Part shown: one piece after another, positions 25,427 through 34,424 of the stretch
Position numbering within the stretch: position 1 is the first letter of the stretch
How the letters are laid out: every line of letters starts with the position of its first letter
Origin: Chloroflexota bacterium
GTDB taxonomy: Bacteria > Chloroflexota > Anaerolineae > Promineifilales > Promineifilaceae
Direction of reading: 5' to 3'
Assembly: GCA_020628815.1 (NCBI GenBank)
Contig: JAHDEN010000046.1
Span: 1-37,093, forward strand
DNA length: 37,093 nucleotides
Translations under genes and position numbers: made by a program
Notes under the pieces: model-generated
Database searches by the model: none
What the model was told of the DNA's origin: nothing
Seen by the model: the letters and a program-made list of their open reading frames with translations, nothing else

Positions 25427-26980
25427 ATGTCACAAGAATGGGGAAAACGTTTAAAAAAATTTAGATTACGGACCGGACTTTCGCAAAATGAGTTTGCTGA
25501 CGCAATCTCGGATATGGTCGTGCAATTTGACGAAGAGACACGGGAGCAGTTAAAGGATATTAATATCGAGAATATGATCCTTTCCAATTCAGAATTGAGC
25601 CGATATGAAACCGGAAAGCGCATTCCTCGATACCGCAGTCGTTTTGTCACGCTGATATTGATGCTGGTCAGGTTAGGTGGCATCGAAGAGCTTGAAGAGG
25701 CGAATGGGTGGTTGGAGCAAGCAGACCAATCCCCTTTAACCGAAAAAGAGTCTGGCATCATCTTTAAAGACGTTGAAAAAACAAGCGGGATCAGCAACCG
25801 CAGCTTCAGCAGCGTGTTGACAGAAAAGCTTACTGAAGATCAACCGGTGGGGCTCACGATGCCTCAGTTTGCAATGTGGTCGAGCCTGTTGGCGATTGTG
25901 ATTATTCTGTTGGGAGTGATCTACTTTCTGTTGTCTGGCGGGCCGGTTGAGCCAGATGCTCTATCTGTCGTCAGAATCGAATCTCAAAAAAGCGAGCCGG
26001 TACAAGCCAGTGAGCCAGAGGCCGAGCAAAGTGCGGCTGAACCGACGGATGAGCCGGTGACAGAGGCCAAACCGGCAAGCCTTTCCAGCGAAGAATTTTT
26101 GATTGGCGATTTCTCAGACGGGCATGCGGGCTGGCAAGCCTTCCAATCGGAAGAAAATATGCAAATGTTTGACTCCATGTCGAACGAATTATGCTCAGAC
26201 ATCGCTACATCGGGTTCCTATCTATGGGCGCTAAGGCTGTGGAAAGAGGAGATCCCGCTGGATGCCAACAGCCGCTACAGACTAACGATGGATGTAAACA
26301 GCTCTGTTGATCGAAATATCACCGTTTTACTGGCCCATAAAGATCTATTTAAGTGGTATCTGTTTAGCGTGCAAGAGATCAACGTAGGAACCCAAACGAT
26401 TGAAATCGAGTTCAATCAACATGTTTCTGATCCGATTGCCAGCCTGAGCCTGTTGCTAGGTGGGCAAGCGCCAGGCGAGATGTGCTTTGACAATCTAATC
26501 CTTGAAGAGATTGGAACGTTTGAATCGGCCGAAGCCGCTGTGCAAGCCAACGAATCTGACAACATGTTAGACACGGCCCCATTCGAAAATGGGTGGTGGG
26601 AAACATGGGGCTTCCACCCTTTCCAAGAACCCGTTTATACGATCCACTTTAAGGATCAATCTCCCTGTTTTGCCATCGGTAAACATGCGGATCATTTGGG
26701 GCAAATCAATTTCTTCCAAGAGCCGATCTCATTAACGGCCGGGCAAGAATACCGAATCGCCTTTGATGTCAGTGCCTCAATAGCGGATGAGATCAAAACG
26801 AATGTAATTATTGGGGATGCTGTAAACGAAGTTTGGACCTTGAGTGCGAGTGATCAAGTTTTAGAGTATCGCTTTGAAGCAAAAACAGACATTACGGAAG
26901 AGTCATTTTTGGTTCACCTAAGTGGGCCAGACGAAAGTGAGGTTTGTTTCAAAAACATTTCTCTCTCACTTGAGGGGTAA
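25427..26980 (+). CDS. Transmembrane XRE-type regulator with two extracytoplasmic CBM4/9-like domains
   Basis: A 517-residue protein with RodZ-like topology. The N-terminal XRE helix-turn-helix spans about 5-85: KRLKKFRLRTGLSQNEFADA, then an unusually long insert (about 29-50) before the recognition part SNSELSRYETGKRIPR. A cytoplasmic linker leads to one membrane span at 149-171 (SSLLAIVIILLGVIYFLLSG). Outside, an acidic Pro/Glu/Ala linker (185-220) leads to two related beta-sandwich modules at about 224-361 and 383-516, each ending in (M/V)CF(D/K)N(L/I), as in CBM4/9 carbohydrate-binding modules. GGAGGA precedes the ATG by 7 bases. Inference: it senses sugar outside the cell and controls transcription directly from the membrane. 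Alternative: a morphogenetic RodZ-like protein. Its targets are not visible. Confidence 0.75.
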   Translation: MSQEWGKRLKKFRLRTGLSQNEFADAISDMVVQFDEETREQLKDINIENMILSNSELSRYETGKRIPRYRSRFVTLILMLVRLGGIEELEEANGWLEQADQSPLTEKESGIIFKDVEKTSGISNRSFSSVLTEKLTEDQPVGLTMPQFAMWSSLLAIVIILLGVIYFLLSGGPVEPDALSVVRIESQKSEPVQASEPEAEQSAAEPTDEPVTEAKPASLSSEEFLIGDFSDGHAGWQAFQSEENMQMFDSMSNELCSDIATSGSYLWALRLWKEEIPLDANSRYRLTMDVNSSVDRNITVLLAHKDLFKWYLFSVQEINVGTQTIEIEFNQHVSDPIASLSLLLGGQAPGEMCFDNLILEEIGTFESAEAAVQANESDNMLDTAPFENGWWETWGFHPFQEPVYTIHFKDQSPCFAIGKHADHLGQINFFQEPISLTAGQEYRIAFDVSASIADEIKTNVIIGDAVNEVWTLSASDQVLEYRFEAKTDITEESFLVHLSGPDESEVCFKNISLSLEG

Positions 26981-27037
26981 TTTTTAGCGGGGGAGCCACC
27001 CCAACCGATATCGCCAAATATGCAGAGTTCTTAAAGT

Positions 27038-27067
27038 AAAAGGACTTCACCTTTTCCTGTTTTGGGT
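27038..27067 (+). terminator. Weak terminator-like hairpin after the HTH-CBM gene
   Basis: AAAAGG (27038-27043) pairs with CCTTTT (27050-27055) over a 6-base loop, followed by CCTGTTTTGGG. The stem is short and the U-run imperfect, so this is only a candidate 3' end between the regulator and the aminotransferase. Confidence 0.3.
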
Positions 27068-27158
27068 TTCAGCTAAAATTCGGCCGACTATTGCACCCAC
27101 ATCTGCCCTAGCAGATTGCAAAATTATGCTGAGGATTCAACCCTCGGGGAAAGAAAAA

Positions 27159-28466
27159 ATGACTACGACCCAATCGATTTTAGATAAACAGAAAAAGCAC
27201 CTCTGGCCCAATCACCTGCTCTATTACGGCGAAAGCCCATTGCCCCTTGCCAAAGGGGACGGCATGTACGTATGGGACAGCGATGGGAATAAATATCTCG
27301 ACTTTTTTGCCGGTATTTTGACCACCAGCGTGGGGCACAATAACGCCACCGTCAACAAATATATGAAAGAGCAGATCGATAATCTGCTCCACACCTCGAC
27401 CTTGTACCCCAATGCAGCCCATGCCAATTTGGCGGCGAGCATGGCCGAAATCACCCCAGAAGGGTTAGATACGTTCTACTTTGGGGCCAGCGGTACAGAT
27501 GCAGACGAAACGGCCGTGATCATGGCCCAAGTCTACACCGGCAACACCGAAGTGATTGCGCTCCGCCACGGCTACAGCGGCAAATCTCAGATGGCGATGT
27601 CACTGACCGGCCAAGGCTCTTGGCGCATGGGCCCCGTCCACATCGGCTATATTCGCCACGCCATGACCCCCTACACCTATCGTAGCTTGGGTGATATTCC
27701 AGAAGATAAATATGTGCAGGCCTGTCTCGATGACCTGCAAGATGTAATTGCAACCATGACATCGGGCAAGCTGGCCTGTATGATCATGGAGCCAATTCAG
27801 GGTGTGGGTGGATTTATCACTTTGCCTCCCGCTTACATCGAAGGAGCGGCCGAAATTGTGCGTGCACACGGCGGCCTGATTATCATCGATGAGGTGCAAA
27901 CGGGCTTCGGCCGGACAGGAACCCACTGGTGGGGTCACCAACATGCCAACATCACCCCAGACATCATGACAATGGCCAAAGGGATCGCCAACGGAATGCC
28001 CCTTTCTGCCGTAGCCACCACGCAAGAAATTGCACAGGCGGCCGTGGGCAAAGGGCTAACCCTAAGCACATTTGGGGGCAACCCGGTTTCATGTGCGGCC
28101 GCTATGGGAACGCTGGAAGAGATGAAGCGTGAGTTCAACCCAGAACGCTGTGCAGAGATGGGAGCTATCCTCAAAACGGGTCTTGACGCTCTCTATGAAA
28201 AATATCCGATTATCGGTGAAGTACGCGGCCGGGGATTAATGCAGGGTATCGAGCTGGTCACAGACCGTGAGAGCAAAGAGCCGGGCACCGTTTTGGCCAA
28301 CGCCGTGCTCAACGAGTGTAAAAAAGCGGGTATGTTGATCGGAAAAGGTGGCTTGTATGGAAACTCGCTCCGCATCGCTCCCCCGTTGATCGCAGACGAA
28401 AACCATATCGCCGAAGCGCTCGAGAAACTCGACTATGCGTTTGGACAAGCGATGGAATTGGACTAA
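27159..28466 (+). CDS. Class III PLP aminotransferase (AGXT2 / 4-aminobutyrate aminotransferase type)
   Basis: A 435-residue cytoplasmic fold-type I aminotransferase. I prefer the ATG at 27159 because GGGGAAAG lies five bases before it; an in-frame ATG at 27126 adds 11 residues but has no ribosome site. Motifs: YLDFFAGILTTSVGH near the N-terminus; GASGTDADETA for the PLP-phosphate and substrate region; IIIDEVQTGFGRTG with the Asp that binds the pyridine nitrogen; and MAKGIANGMPLSAV with the Schiff-base Lys (residue 274). The closest group I recognise is alanine-glyoxylate aminotransferase 2, with GABA or acetylornithine enzymes as alternatives. The amino donor cannot be decided from motifs alone. 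It is convergent with trpB2. Confidence 0.8.
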   Translation: MTTTQSILDKQKKHLWPNHLLYYGESPLPLAKGDGMYVWDSDGNKYLDFFAGILTTSVGHNNATVNKYMKEQIDNLLHTSTLYPNAAHANLAASMAEITPEGLDTFYFGASGTDADETAVIMAQVYTGNTEVIALRHGYSGKSQMAMSLTGQGSWRMGPVHIGYIRHAMTPYTYRSLGDIPEDKYVQACLDDLQDVIATMTSGKLACMIMEPIQGVGGFITLPPAYIEGAAEIVRAHGGLIIIDEVQTGFGRTGTHWWGHQHANITPDIMTMAKGIANGMPLSAVATTQEIAQAAVGKGLTLSTFGGNPVSCAAAMGTLEEMKREFNPERCAEMGAILKTGLDALYEKYPIIGEVRGRGLMQGIELVTDRESKEPGTVLANAVLNECKKAGMLIGKGGLYGNSLRIAPPLIADENHIAEALEKLDYAFGQAMELD

Positions 28467-28516
28467 ATAGTAGATGGGAGCCTGTAAGCAATTACCCAGT
28501 AGGCAAAGGCAAATTT

Positions 28517-28553
28517 ATTGCGTGTTGCGTAGATAATCTACGCAACACGCAAT
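28517..28553. repeat. Perfect 18-base inverted repeat between convergent genes
   Basis: ATTGCGTGTTGCGTAGAT (28517-28534) and its exact complement (28536-28553) flank a single A. It lies between the convergent aminotransferase and trpB2 stops and can form a very long hairpin in either transcript. There are no U-runs, so it is a bidirectional 3'-end stem or a REP-like insertion rather than a classical terminator. Confidence 0.8.
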
Positions 28554-28559
28554 ACGAAC

Positions 28560-29957
28560 CTACATGTTCGCTAACATTTCTTGCACGCTTTCAATCGTAG
28601 GAGCATCGATTTTAGACGTTGCCTCATCTACTTCGGATTGGGTCATCTCATGCTTCTGCAAGTTGCCTGCAAAATAATCTTGGTATGCCAACATATCAAA
28701 GTTCCCGTGGCCACACATGTTAAACAGAATCGTTTTTGATTCGCCGCTTTCTTTGCACTCTTTCGCTTTACGAATCACAGATGCAACCGCATGGTTGGCT
28801 TCAGGGGCCGGTACGATTCCTTCAGCCTTAGCAAACATCACGCCTGCTTCAAATGTCTCTAGCTGATCGATCGCTTCGGCCGCAATCAACCCATCTGCCA
28901 ACAACTGGCTGACCACCGCACCCGCACCGTGATAGCGCAAACCACCAGCATGAATTTTGGCCGGGACAAACGTGTGGCCCAACGTGTACATCGGGATGAG
29001 GGGGGTCATCCCCACAGTGTCCCCAAAGTCATAGCGGAACACCCCTTTGGTCAGTTTTGGCGCAGATGTCGGTTCACTCGCGATACACTGAATGTTTTTA
29101 CCTTGGGTCAGGTTTAAGTGGACAAATGGCAACGACAAACCTGCAAAGTTTGAGCCACCACCAAACGGTGCATACACATAATCGGGCAGATCAGCCCCAT
29201 CTTTCTCCAGCTGTTTAATCGCTTCCTGCCCGATAATCGTTTGGTGCATCAACACATGGTTCAACACGCTGCCCAACGAATATTTGACATCATCGTTCAT
29301 GGCTGCCATTTCAACCGCTTCTGAAATAGCGATCCCTAAACTGCCGGGGGTGTCCGGGTCGGCCGCCAAAATTTGCTTGCCCGCGTTGGTCCGTTCACTG
29401 GGGGATGGGTAGACATCGGCCCCCCATGTTTGCATCATCATTTTGCGGTATGGCTTTTGATCGTAGCTAATGCGGACCATATACACTTCACATTCGATGT
29501 TGAACATGCTGCAAGCAAAGCTAAGCGCACTCCCCCACTGCCCTGCACCGGTCTCTGTGGTGATCTTTTTCACACCCTCTTTCATGTTGTAATAGGCTTG
29601 CGGCACGGCCGTGTTTGGCTTGTGCGACCCCGACGGGCTTACCCCTTCATATTTGTAGTAGATTTTTGCAGGGGTATCGAGCATCTTTTCCAAGTTATAC
29701 GCTCGAAACATCGGAGTCGGCCGCCACATCGCGTAAATATCACGCACCTCTTCTGGAATTTCAACAAATTGCTCTTGTGAAACCTCTTGTTTGATTAACT
29801 CTATCGGGAATAAAGGAGCCAACGCCTCGGGACCAATTGGCTCACCTGTGCCAGGGTTAAGAGGGGGCAAAGGTTTATTCGGCATATCAGCCACAACGTT
29901 GTACCAGTGGGTTGGGATTTCACTTTCACTCAAAGTGATTTTTCTATTTTTAGACAT
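28560..29957 (-). CDS. trpB: Tryptophan synthase beta-like protein, TrpB2 type
   Basis: A 465-residue PLP enzyme. It matches the longer TrpB2 group: an N-terminal extension (HWYNVVADMP, PLPPLNPGTGEPIGPEAL), RPTPMFRAYNLEK, the PLP-Lys motif GSHKPNTA (Lys113), TGAGQWGSALSFA, the glycine-rich phosphate loop APFGGGSNFAG and the substrate-side GLRYHGAG. TrpB2 condenses indole with serine and often works without TrpA; no trpA or other trp gene is in the window, so a salvage or stand-alone role is likely. Start: AGGAGAAAGCG precedes the ATG, an excellent ribosome site. It is divergent from the subtilase gene across a 559-base gap. Confidence 0.92.
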   Translation of the reverse strand: MSKNRKITLSESEIPTHWYNVVADMPNKPLPPLNPGTGEPIGPEALAPLFPIELIKQEVSQEQFVEIPEEVRDIYAMWRPTPMFRAYNLEKMLDTPAKIYYKYEGVSPSGSHKPNTAVPQAYYNMKEGVKKITTETGAGQWGSALSFACSMFNIECEVYMVRISYDQKPYRKMMMQTWGADVYPSPSERTNAGKQILAADPDTPGSLGIAISEAVEMAAMNDDVKYSLGSVLNHVLMHQTIIGQEAIKQLEKDGADLPDYVYAPFGGGSNFAGLSLPFVHLNLTQGKNIQCIASEPTSAPKLTKGVFRYDFGDTVGMTPLIPMYTLGHTFVPAKIHAGGLRYHGAGAVVSQLLADGLIAAEAIDQLETFEAGVMFAKAEGIVPAPEANHAVASVIRKAKECKESGESKTILFNMCGHGNFDMLAYQDYFAGNLQKHEMTQSEVDEATSKIDAPTIESVQEMLANM

Positions 29958-30222
29958 CGCTTTCTCCTATTTTCGATTTGGGGGAACCCATATGATTTGT
30001 AGGTTATATTTTTATTTTTGCAGGTCGGCTTTTTACCCGATTTTTTTTTAATAGGCCAGCTTAAGCTTTTAACACTGTTCGGTAAGTTTTTCGATTCAAT
30101 TAAATTGTGATATTCTCTTTTCTCCAGGACCAAAGACCTAGTACTTCGTAAATCTTTTTCTCTTCGTCTTTTATCCACCGGGGATTAATCATACAAAAAG
30201 GAAATATAGTCAGATTTAATTG

Positions 30223-30250
30223 GGTGATTATTTTCACCACCCCTTTTTTT
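30223..30250 (+). terminator. Terminator-like hairpin in the subtilase upstream region
   Basis: GGTGA (30223-30227) pairs with TCACC (30234-30238), followed within five bases by a run of seven T (30244-30250). The stem is short. It may be a leftover of an upstream transcript or part of a leader. Confidence 0.3.
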
Positions 30251-30417
30251 AACCAGAAATAGAAAATTTTAAATCGTCCTTCATCACAGCCACCCATTTT
30301 ATGGGATTCAATGTAGCCACTTGATTCAATTATGCAGCACCTATCAAGTCAAACATTTCTTTGCTTTTCAGAGCCAGCTTCACACAAACAAAATTTAATT
30401 AACTTAGTTCCTATGTC

Positions 30418-30455
30418 CATTAATCGGCCGCACCTTTGCGCCAATTAATGTTTTT
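30418..30455 (+). terminator. Candidate transcription attenuator before the subtilase
   Basis: CATTAAT..GG..CGCA pairs with TGCG..CC.ATTAATG (30418-30450), followed by TTTTT (30451-30455). It ends 61 bases before the start codon, and a second small hairpin GATCG/CGATC (30470-30488) follows. A promoter upstream of it would make this an attenuator; a promoter downstream would make it an ordinary terminator. Confidence 0.4.
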
Positions 30456-30516
30456 GGTATTTACCAGATGATCGCCAAGGGGACGATCAATGCTATTACT
30501 TTTCGAAGGAGGAATT

Positions 30517-33500
30517 TTGAAAAATAGCTCATCTAAGCGGACATTCCTATTAATGGGAATTATCTCGGTCGTTGCGATTTTATTAATGGCAGCAACCGGA
30601 GCAATTGCCACACCAAGGGCAGACAAAATAGCCCCTCAAGGTCAGGGAGACCTTGAGTTAGCAGTTGATACGCCGGTCACATCCCACCGGCTCATCGTAG
30701 AATTGGCCTCTCCAGCGTTGGCTGAATCAAGCGCCGCAAGCCGGTCCATGACCAACGGGCAGCTAGATGTAAACAGCGCGGCCGCACAAGCTTACATCGC
30801 ACAGATCCAACAGGAACAAACCCAATTCATCAACACCATGCAACGCTCGTTATCTGGCGTTTCTGTTGCAACGTTTAAAGATGCAAGCGGGAATTCGATA
30901 AACGCAACCTATCAAGTGTTGTTTAACGGTGTTGCTATTGATGCAGGCTTGAACACCAATCCAAGTGAATTACGGACATCGTTATTAAAAATGAACAATG
31001 TTCGCAACGTCTACTTCGACTATGCCTACCAACCCGACACATACGTTAGCTTGGATCTTGTAAACGCTCCAGCGATGTGGGACAGCGAACCGATTGGCGG
31101 CAAAGCCAATGCAGGTGCAGGCGTGATGTTTGCGTCTGTTGATGGCGGTCTGCACCACGAATCAGCCATGTTTAGTGGCGAAGGCTGGTCATATCCTGAA
31201 GGCTACCCAGAAGGTGGTTTAGGCGATAGCGCGAACAATAACGGTAAAATTATCGCATCGCGCGTTTATTTCCGTGATTGGGATCCTCCAACAGCGGGCG
31301 ACGAGAACTCGTGGCCAGGTGAAAATGGAACCAGCCATGGTGTTCACACCGGTTCAACTGCAGTAGGTAACGAGATTCAAACAGAATATCTGGGATCAGG
31401 CATCACTGAAACTCTCAGCGGTGTGGCTCCGGCCGCATGGGCGATGAGCTATCGGGTTTTCTATCCTTCTAATAGCGATTTCAACGGCTCAGCCTTCTCA
31501 GTTGAATTAATGGCTGCGATTGAAGATGCGGTTGCAGACGGCGCTCACGTGATCAACAACTCTTGGGGCGGTGGCCCCGGCTCGTTTGGTGGCGAATTTG
31601 ACGCTCTAGACAAAGCATTGGTTAATGCGGTTGAAGCAGGTGTATTCTTGTCGATGTCGGCCGGAAACGCAGGTCCAGGTTTAGGCACAGGCGACCATCC
31701 TGCAGACGAATATATCAGCGTTGCAGCCAGCACCACCAGCGGTACCTATGCGGCGGGTGAATTTAACATCACCGGCCCAGAACCATTGACCGGCAGCGTG
31801 CAAGCAGCTGCATTTGGCATAGGCGACTTTGGCGCTCAGCTAAACTTAGCAGAAGTTGTGAGCTATACCTACGCAACTGCGGCCGCTCTCGAACCAGACA
31901 ACGTTACCGGTTGTGCTCCATTTGAAACCGCTGACTTTACCGGCAAAGCAGCCGTTATTAGCCGTGGTGGCTGTTTCTTCAGTACCAAGGTTTACTACGC
32001 TCAAGAAGCGGGTGCAGAGTTTGCTGTCATCTATAACAATACTGACGGTGATGCGATCCTAAATATGGCACCTGGCGACTTTGCAGACCAAATCAATATC
32101 GCATCGATCATGATCAGCGAAAACAACGGAAACAGCGTTGTAGATTGGTATGCGACCCACGGAGACTTGGCTACATTTGAAGTCAGCACGCTGGGCTTCC
32201 AAGCAGGTAATACTCCAGACGTGATCGCCAACTTCAGTAGCCGTGGCCCATCGGCCGGTCAAACACTCAAGCCAGATATCGCGGCACCAGGTGTTAACAT
32301 TTTGGCCCAAGGGTATGGCAATGGAGAAGGTGAAGCTCGCCACACCGGATATGGTCAAGTTTCTGGTACATCGATGGCAGCGCCACATGTAGCGGGTGCG
32401 GCGGTCTTATTGCGCCAAGCACACCCAACCTGGGGCATGGATGAAATCAAAGCAGCCCTGATGGGATCTGCCAAGTACATGGACATCTACAACGGTGACG
32501 GCAGTCCGGCCCAGCCGCTAGATATGGGTGCCGGCCGTATGGACTTCACTCAAATCGTCTCACCAGGCATCGGTATCATCCTTAATCCACCTAGCGTCAG
32601 CTTGGGCCACTCAGAGATGGGTATCACCAAATCGATGCAGGTTGAAGTCACCAGCGTTGCGCCTGAGACAGAGACATACGTGCTATCAACCTTGTACACA
32701 GGTGCAGGCTTTACAGCGACCACCGACCTACCAGGTTTCTCAGTTTCACCAATGACCCTAACATTGGCCGCAGGCGAAAGCGCCATGGTCACCGTTCAGT
32801 TTGTAACAGCAGACGGACAAGGTGTAGGCGACAACCAAGGATATTTGATCCTTGATGGAGAAACATATGACTCACACGCACCGATGTGGAGCCGGGTTGT
32901 CCCAACGGCACAGGCTGATGTATTAGTCATCGATGCTGACTTTAGCTCTGAGTTCGGCCGCGCTAACTACGTTGGTTACTACACCGATGCGCTTGATGAG
33001 TTAGGTTTAACCTATTCGGTATATGACACAGTTAATGGTGTTACTCTGCCGTCGACTATCCCGTCAGCATCAGTAATGGCAGGCTATAAAGCCGTGGTGC
33101 TTCTGACTGGTGATCACTTCCAACCAGATGGCACCTTCGCTGTATCAACCGCTTTAACCGGCCTTGATATGGACCGTTTGACTGAATACGCCAATGCGGG
33201 TGGAATCATCATCGCTATGGGTCAAGACCTTTCAGCGGTAACAGGTTCAGACTCAACCGGTGGTGGCAACTTCTTCTATTCAGGCATTTTAGGTGCAGAC
33301 TGGCTACAAGATTCAGTTTCAGGCTTTGGATTGCCAAGCTTGCCAGTTAACGCTGCTCCAGATGCACCTTCAGCTCTGAAAGGAGCATGGGTTGATCTGT
33401 CAGCTGGTACTCAATCTGTGGCGCTTGAAGGTGACACAGACAATGGTGGATCAGCAACCGTTGCTTACAACATGACAACGAACGAGATGTCATATATCTT

Positions 33501-34389
33501 GTCGGTTTCTGCTTTCACAGAAACATTGCCAATTACGGTAACTGCAGCACACATCCACACTGGAACCGTAGGTACAAACGGTGGCGTTGCCATTAACTTA
33601 AACGTTGATGGACCGATCGTGGTTACTGATACGGCCGTTATTGCCAGCGGTGTTGTAACCCTGACCCAAGCACAAGAAGCGACGATGTTAGACGATGGTT
33701 ATTACTTCAACGTACATACGACCGCTAACCCGGCCGGTGAAATGCGAGCACAAGTACCAGCCGTAAATGGTGATGGTGCAGGCAACGCATCCTTCGTCGA
33801 TGAAATTCGGGTTCCGCCGTACAACGGCTTAGACGGCATTGGTGGCTTTATCCCGCTGATGACCTACCCAAGCCCGGCGAATGTGGAAGATGGAATCGTT
33901 GCGATAATGCATCGTGATCAGCCATCGCTCGAGAGACCAGGCGTCAATTCAAACGTCCGTTCGATCTACACCACATTTGGTCTGGAAAGTGTCAACAACG
34001 GTACCGGCGTTAGCCGCGCCGCTCTGTTAGGCGCATTCATGGACATGCTGATGGATGAGCCAATGGCATCGGTTGTGATCGATGGTGACACTTATGGCAA
34101 TGACTCAGACGAGATCCTGTTCACTGCAGAGCTAAGCTCAAATATCGAATCAGCTGTAGGCTCAACCTATCGCTGGGACTTCGGTGATGGCAGCGCGATC
34201 CTTGACAGTGGGTCTGTTTCGACCGTTAGCCATTCATTCCCTGCAGATTCATGTGGTGGATTTACGGTTACCGTTGAGATCACCGACTCGCTCGGCAACG
34301 TAGCGATTGGAGAAGTTCAAACTCCGGTTTGTGGCGGTCAATTCCTAAGCTCGCAAATCTTCTTCCCATTTGTTTCGAACGGCGAATAA
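30517..34389 (+). CDS. Secreted S8 subtilisin-like serine protease with PA, CHRD and PKD domains
   Basis: A 1290-residue exported protease. I choose the TTG at 30517: AAGGAGG lies four bases before it and it starts a clean signal peptide (MKNSSSKRTFLLMGIISVVA); the ATG at 30490 would put the ribosome site inside the gene. Order, approximate residues: I9 propeptide 57-174; catalytic Asp209 (ASVDGG), His274 (SHGVHTGS), oxyanion Asn384 (MSAGNAGPG); PA domain about 415-545 inserted before catalytic Ser619 (SGTSMAAPHVAG); an Fn3-like domain; a CHRD domain 954-1083 (ITVTAAHIHTG, GEMRAQV); and a PKD domain about 1185-1272 (YRWDFGDGS). The tail SSQIFFPFVSNGE resembles that of the other secreted proteins here. 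It digests protein outside the cell, possibly as a surface-retained enzyme. A strong terminator follows. Confidence 0.92.
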   Translation: MKNSSSKRTFLLMGIISVVAILLMAATGAIATPRADKIAPQGQGDLELAVDTPVTSHRLIVELASPALAESSAASRSMTNGQLDVNSAAAQAYIAQIQQEQTQFINTMQRSLSGVSVATFKDASGNSINATYQVLFNGVAIDAGLNTNPSELRTSLLKMNNVRNVYFDYAYQPDTYVSLDLVNAPAMWDSEPIGGKANAGAGVMFASVDGGLHHESAMFSGEGWSYPEGYPEGGLGDSANNNGKIIASRVYFRDWDPPTAGDENSWPGENGTSHGVHTGSTAVGNEIQTEYLGSGITETLSGVAPAAWAMSYRVFYPSNSDFNGSAFSVELMAAIEDAVADGAHVINNSWGGGPGSFGGEFDALDKALVNAVEAGVFLSMSAGNAGPGLGTGDHPADEYISVAASTTSGTYAAGEFNITGPEPLTGSVQAAAFGIGDFGAQLNLAEVVSYTYATAAALEPDNVTGCAPFETADFTGKAAVISRGGCFFSTKVYYAQEAGAEFAVIYNNTDGDAILNMAPGDFADQINIASIMISENNGNSVVDWYATHGDLATFEVSTLGFQAGNTPDVIANFSSRGPSAGQTLKPDIAAPGVNILAQGYGNGEGEARHTGYGQVSGTSMAAPHVAGAAVLLRQAHPTWGMDEIKAALMGSAKYMDIYNGDGSPAQPLDMGAGRMDFTQIVSPGIGIILNPPSVSLGHSEMGITKSMQVEVTSVAPETETYVLSTLYTGAGFTATTDLPGFSVSPMTLTLAAGESAMVTVQFVTADGQGVGDNQGYLILDGETYDSHAPMWSRVVPTAQADVLVIDADFSSEFGRANYVGYYTDALDELGLTYSVYDTVNGVTLPSTIPSASVMAGYKAVVLLTGDHFQPDGTFAVSTALTGLDMDRLTEYANAGGIIIAMGQDLSAVTGSDSTGGGNFFYSGILGADWLQDSVSGFGLPSLPVNAAPDAPSALKGAWVDLSAGTQSVALEGDTDNGGSATVAYNMTTNEMSYILSVSAFTETLPITVTAAHIHTGTVGTNGGVAINLNVDGPIVVTDTAVIASGVVTLTQAQEATMLDDGYYFNVHTTANPAGEMRAQVPAVNGDGAGNASFVDEIRVPPYNGLDGIGGFIPLMTYPSPANVEDGIVAIMHRDQPSLERPGVNSNVRSIYTTFGLESVNNGTGVSRAALLGAFMDMLMDEPMASVVIDGDTYGNDSDEILFTAELSSNIESAVGSTYRWDFGDGSAILDSGSVSTVSHSFPADSCGGFTVTVEITDSLGNVAIGEVQTPVCGGQFLSSQIFFPFVSNGE

Positions 34390-34424
34390 CAGACGATCCC
34401 TAGCGTTTAGCTAGCTTTATTCAG

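Larger units (their letters stand above)
29958..30516. other. 559-base AT-rich divergent intergenic region
   Basis: It lies between trpB2 (minus) and the subtilase (plus). No gene or known riboswitch is seen. It contains T-runs (around 30045 and 30244), a terminator-like hairpin at 30223-30250 and a stronger one at 30418-30455, described separately. Base composition is clearly more AT-rich than the flanking genes. Confidence 0.4.

Noticed and set aside
27600..28025. Minus-strand open frame of 141 codons opposite the class III aminotransferase
   Set aside because: No recognisable domain; it is a shadow of a gene whose PLP motifs are intact on the other strand.
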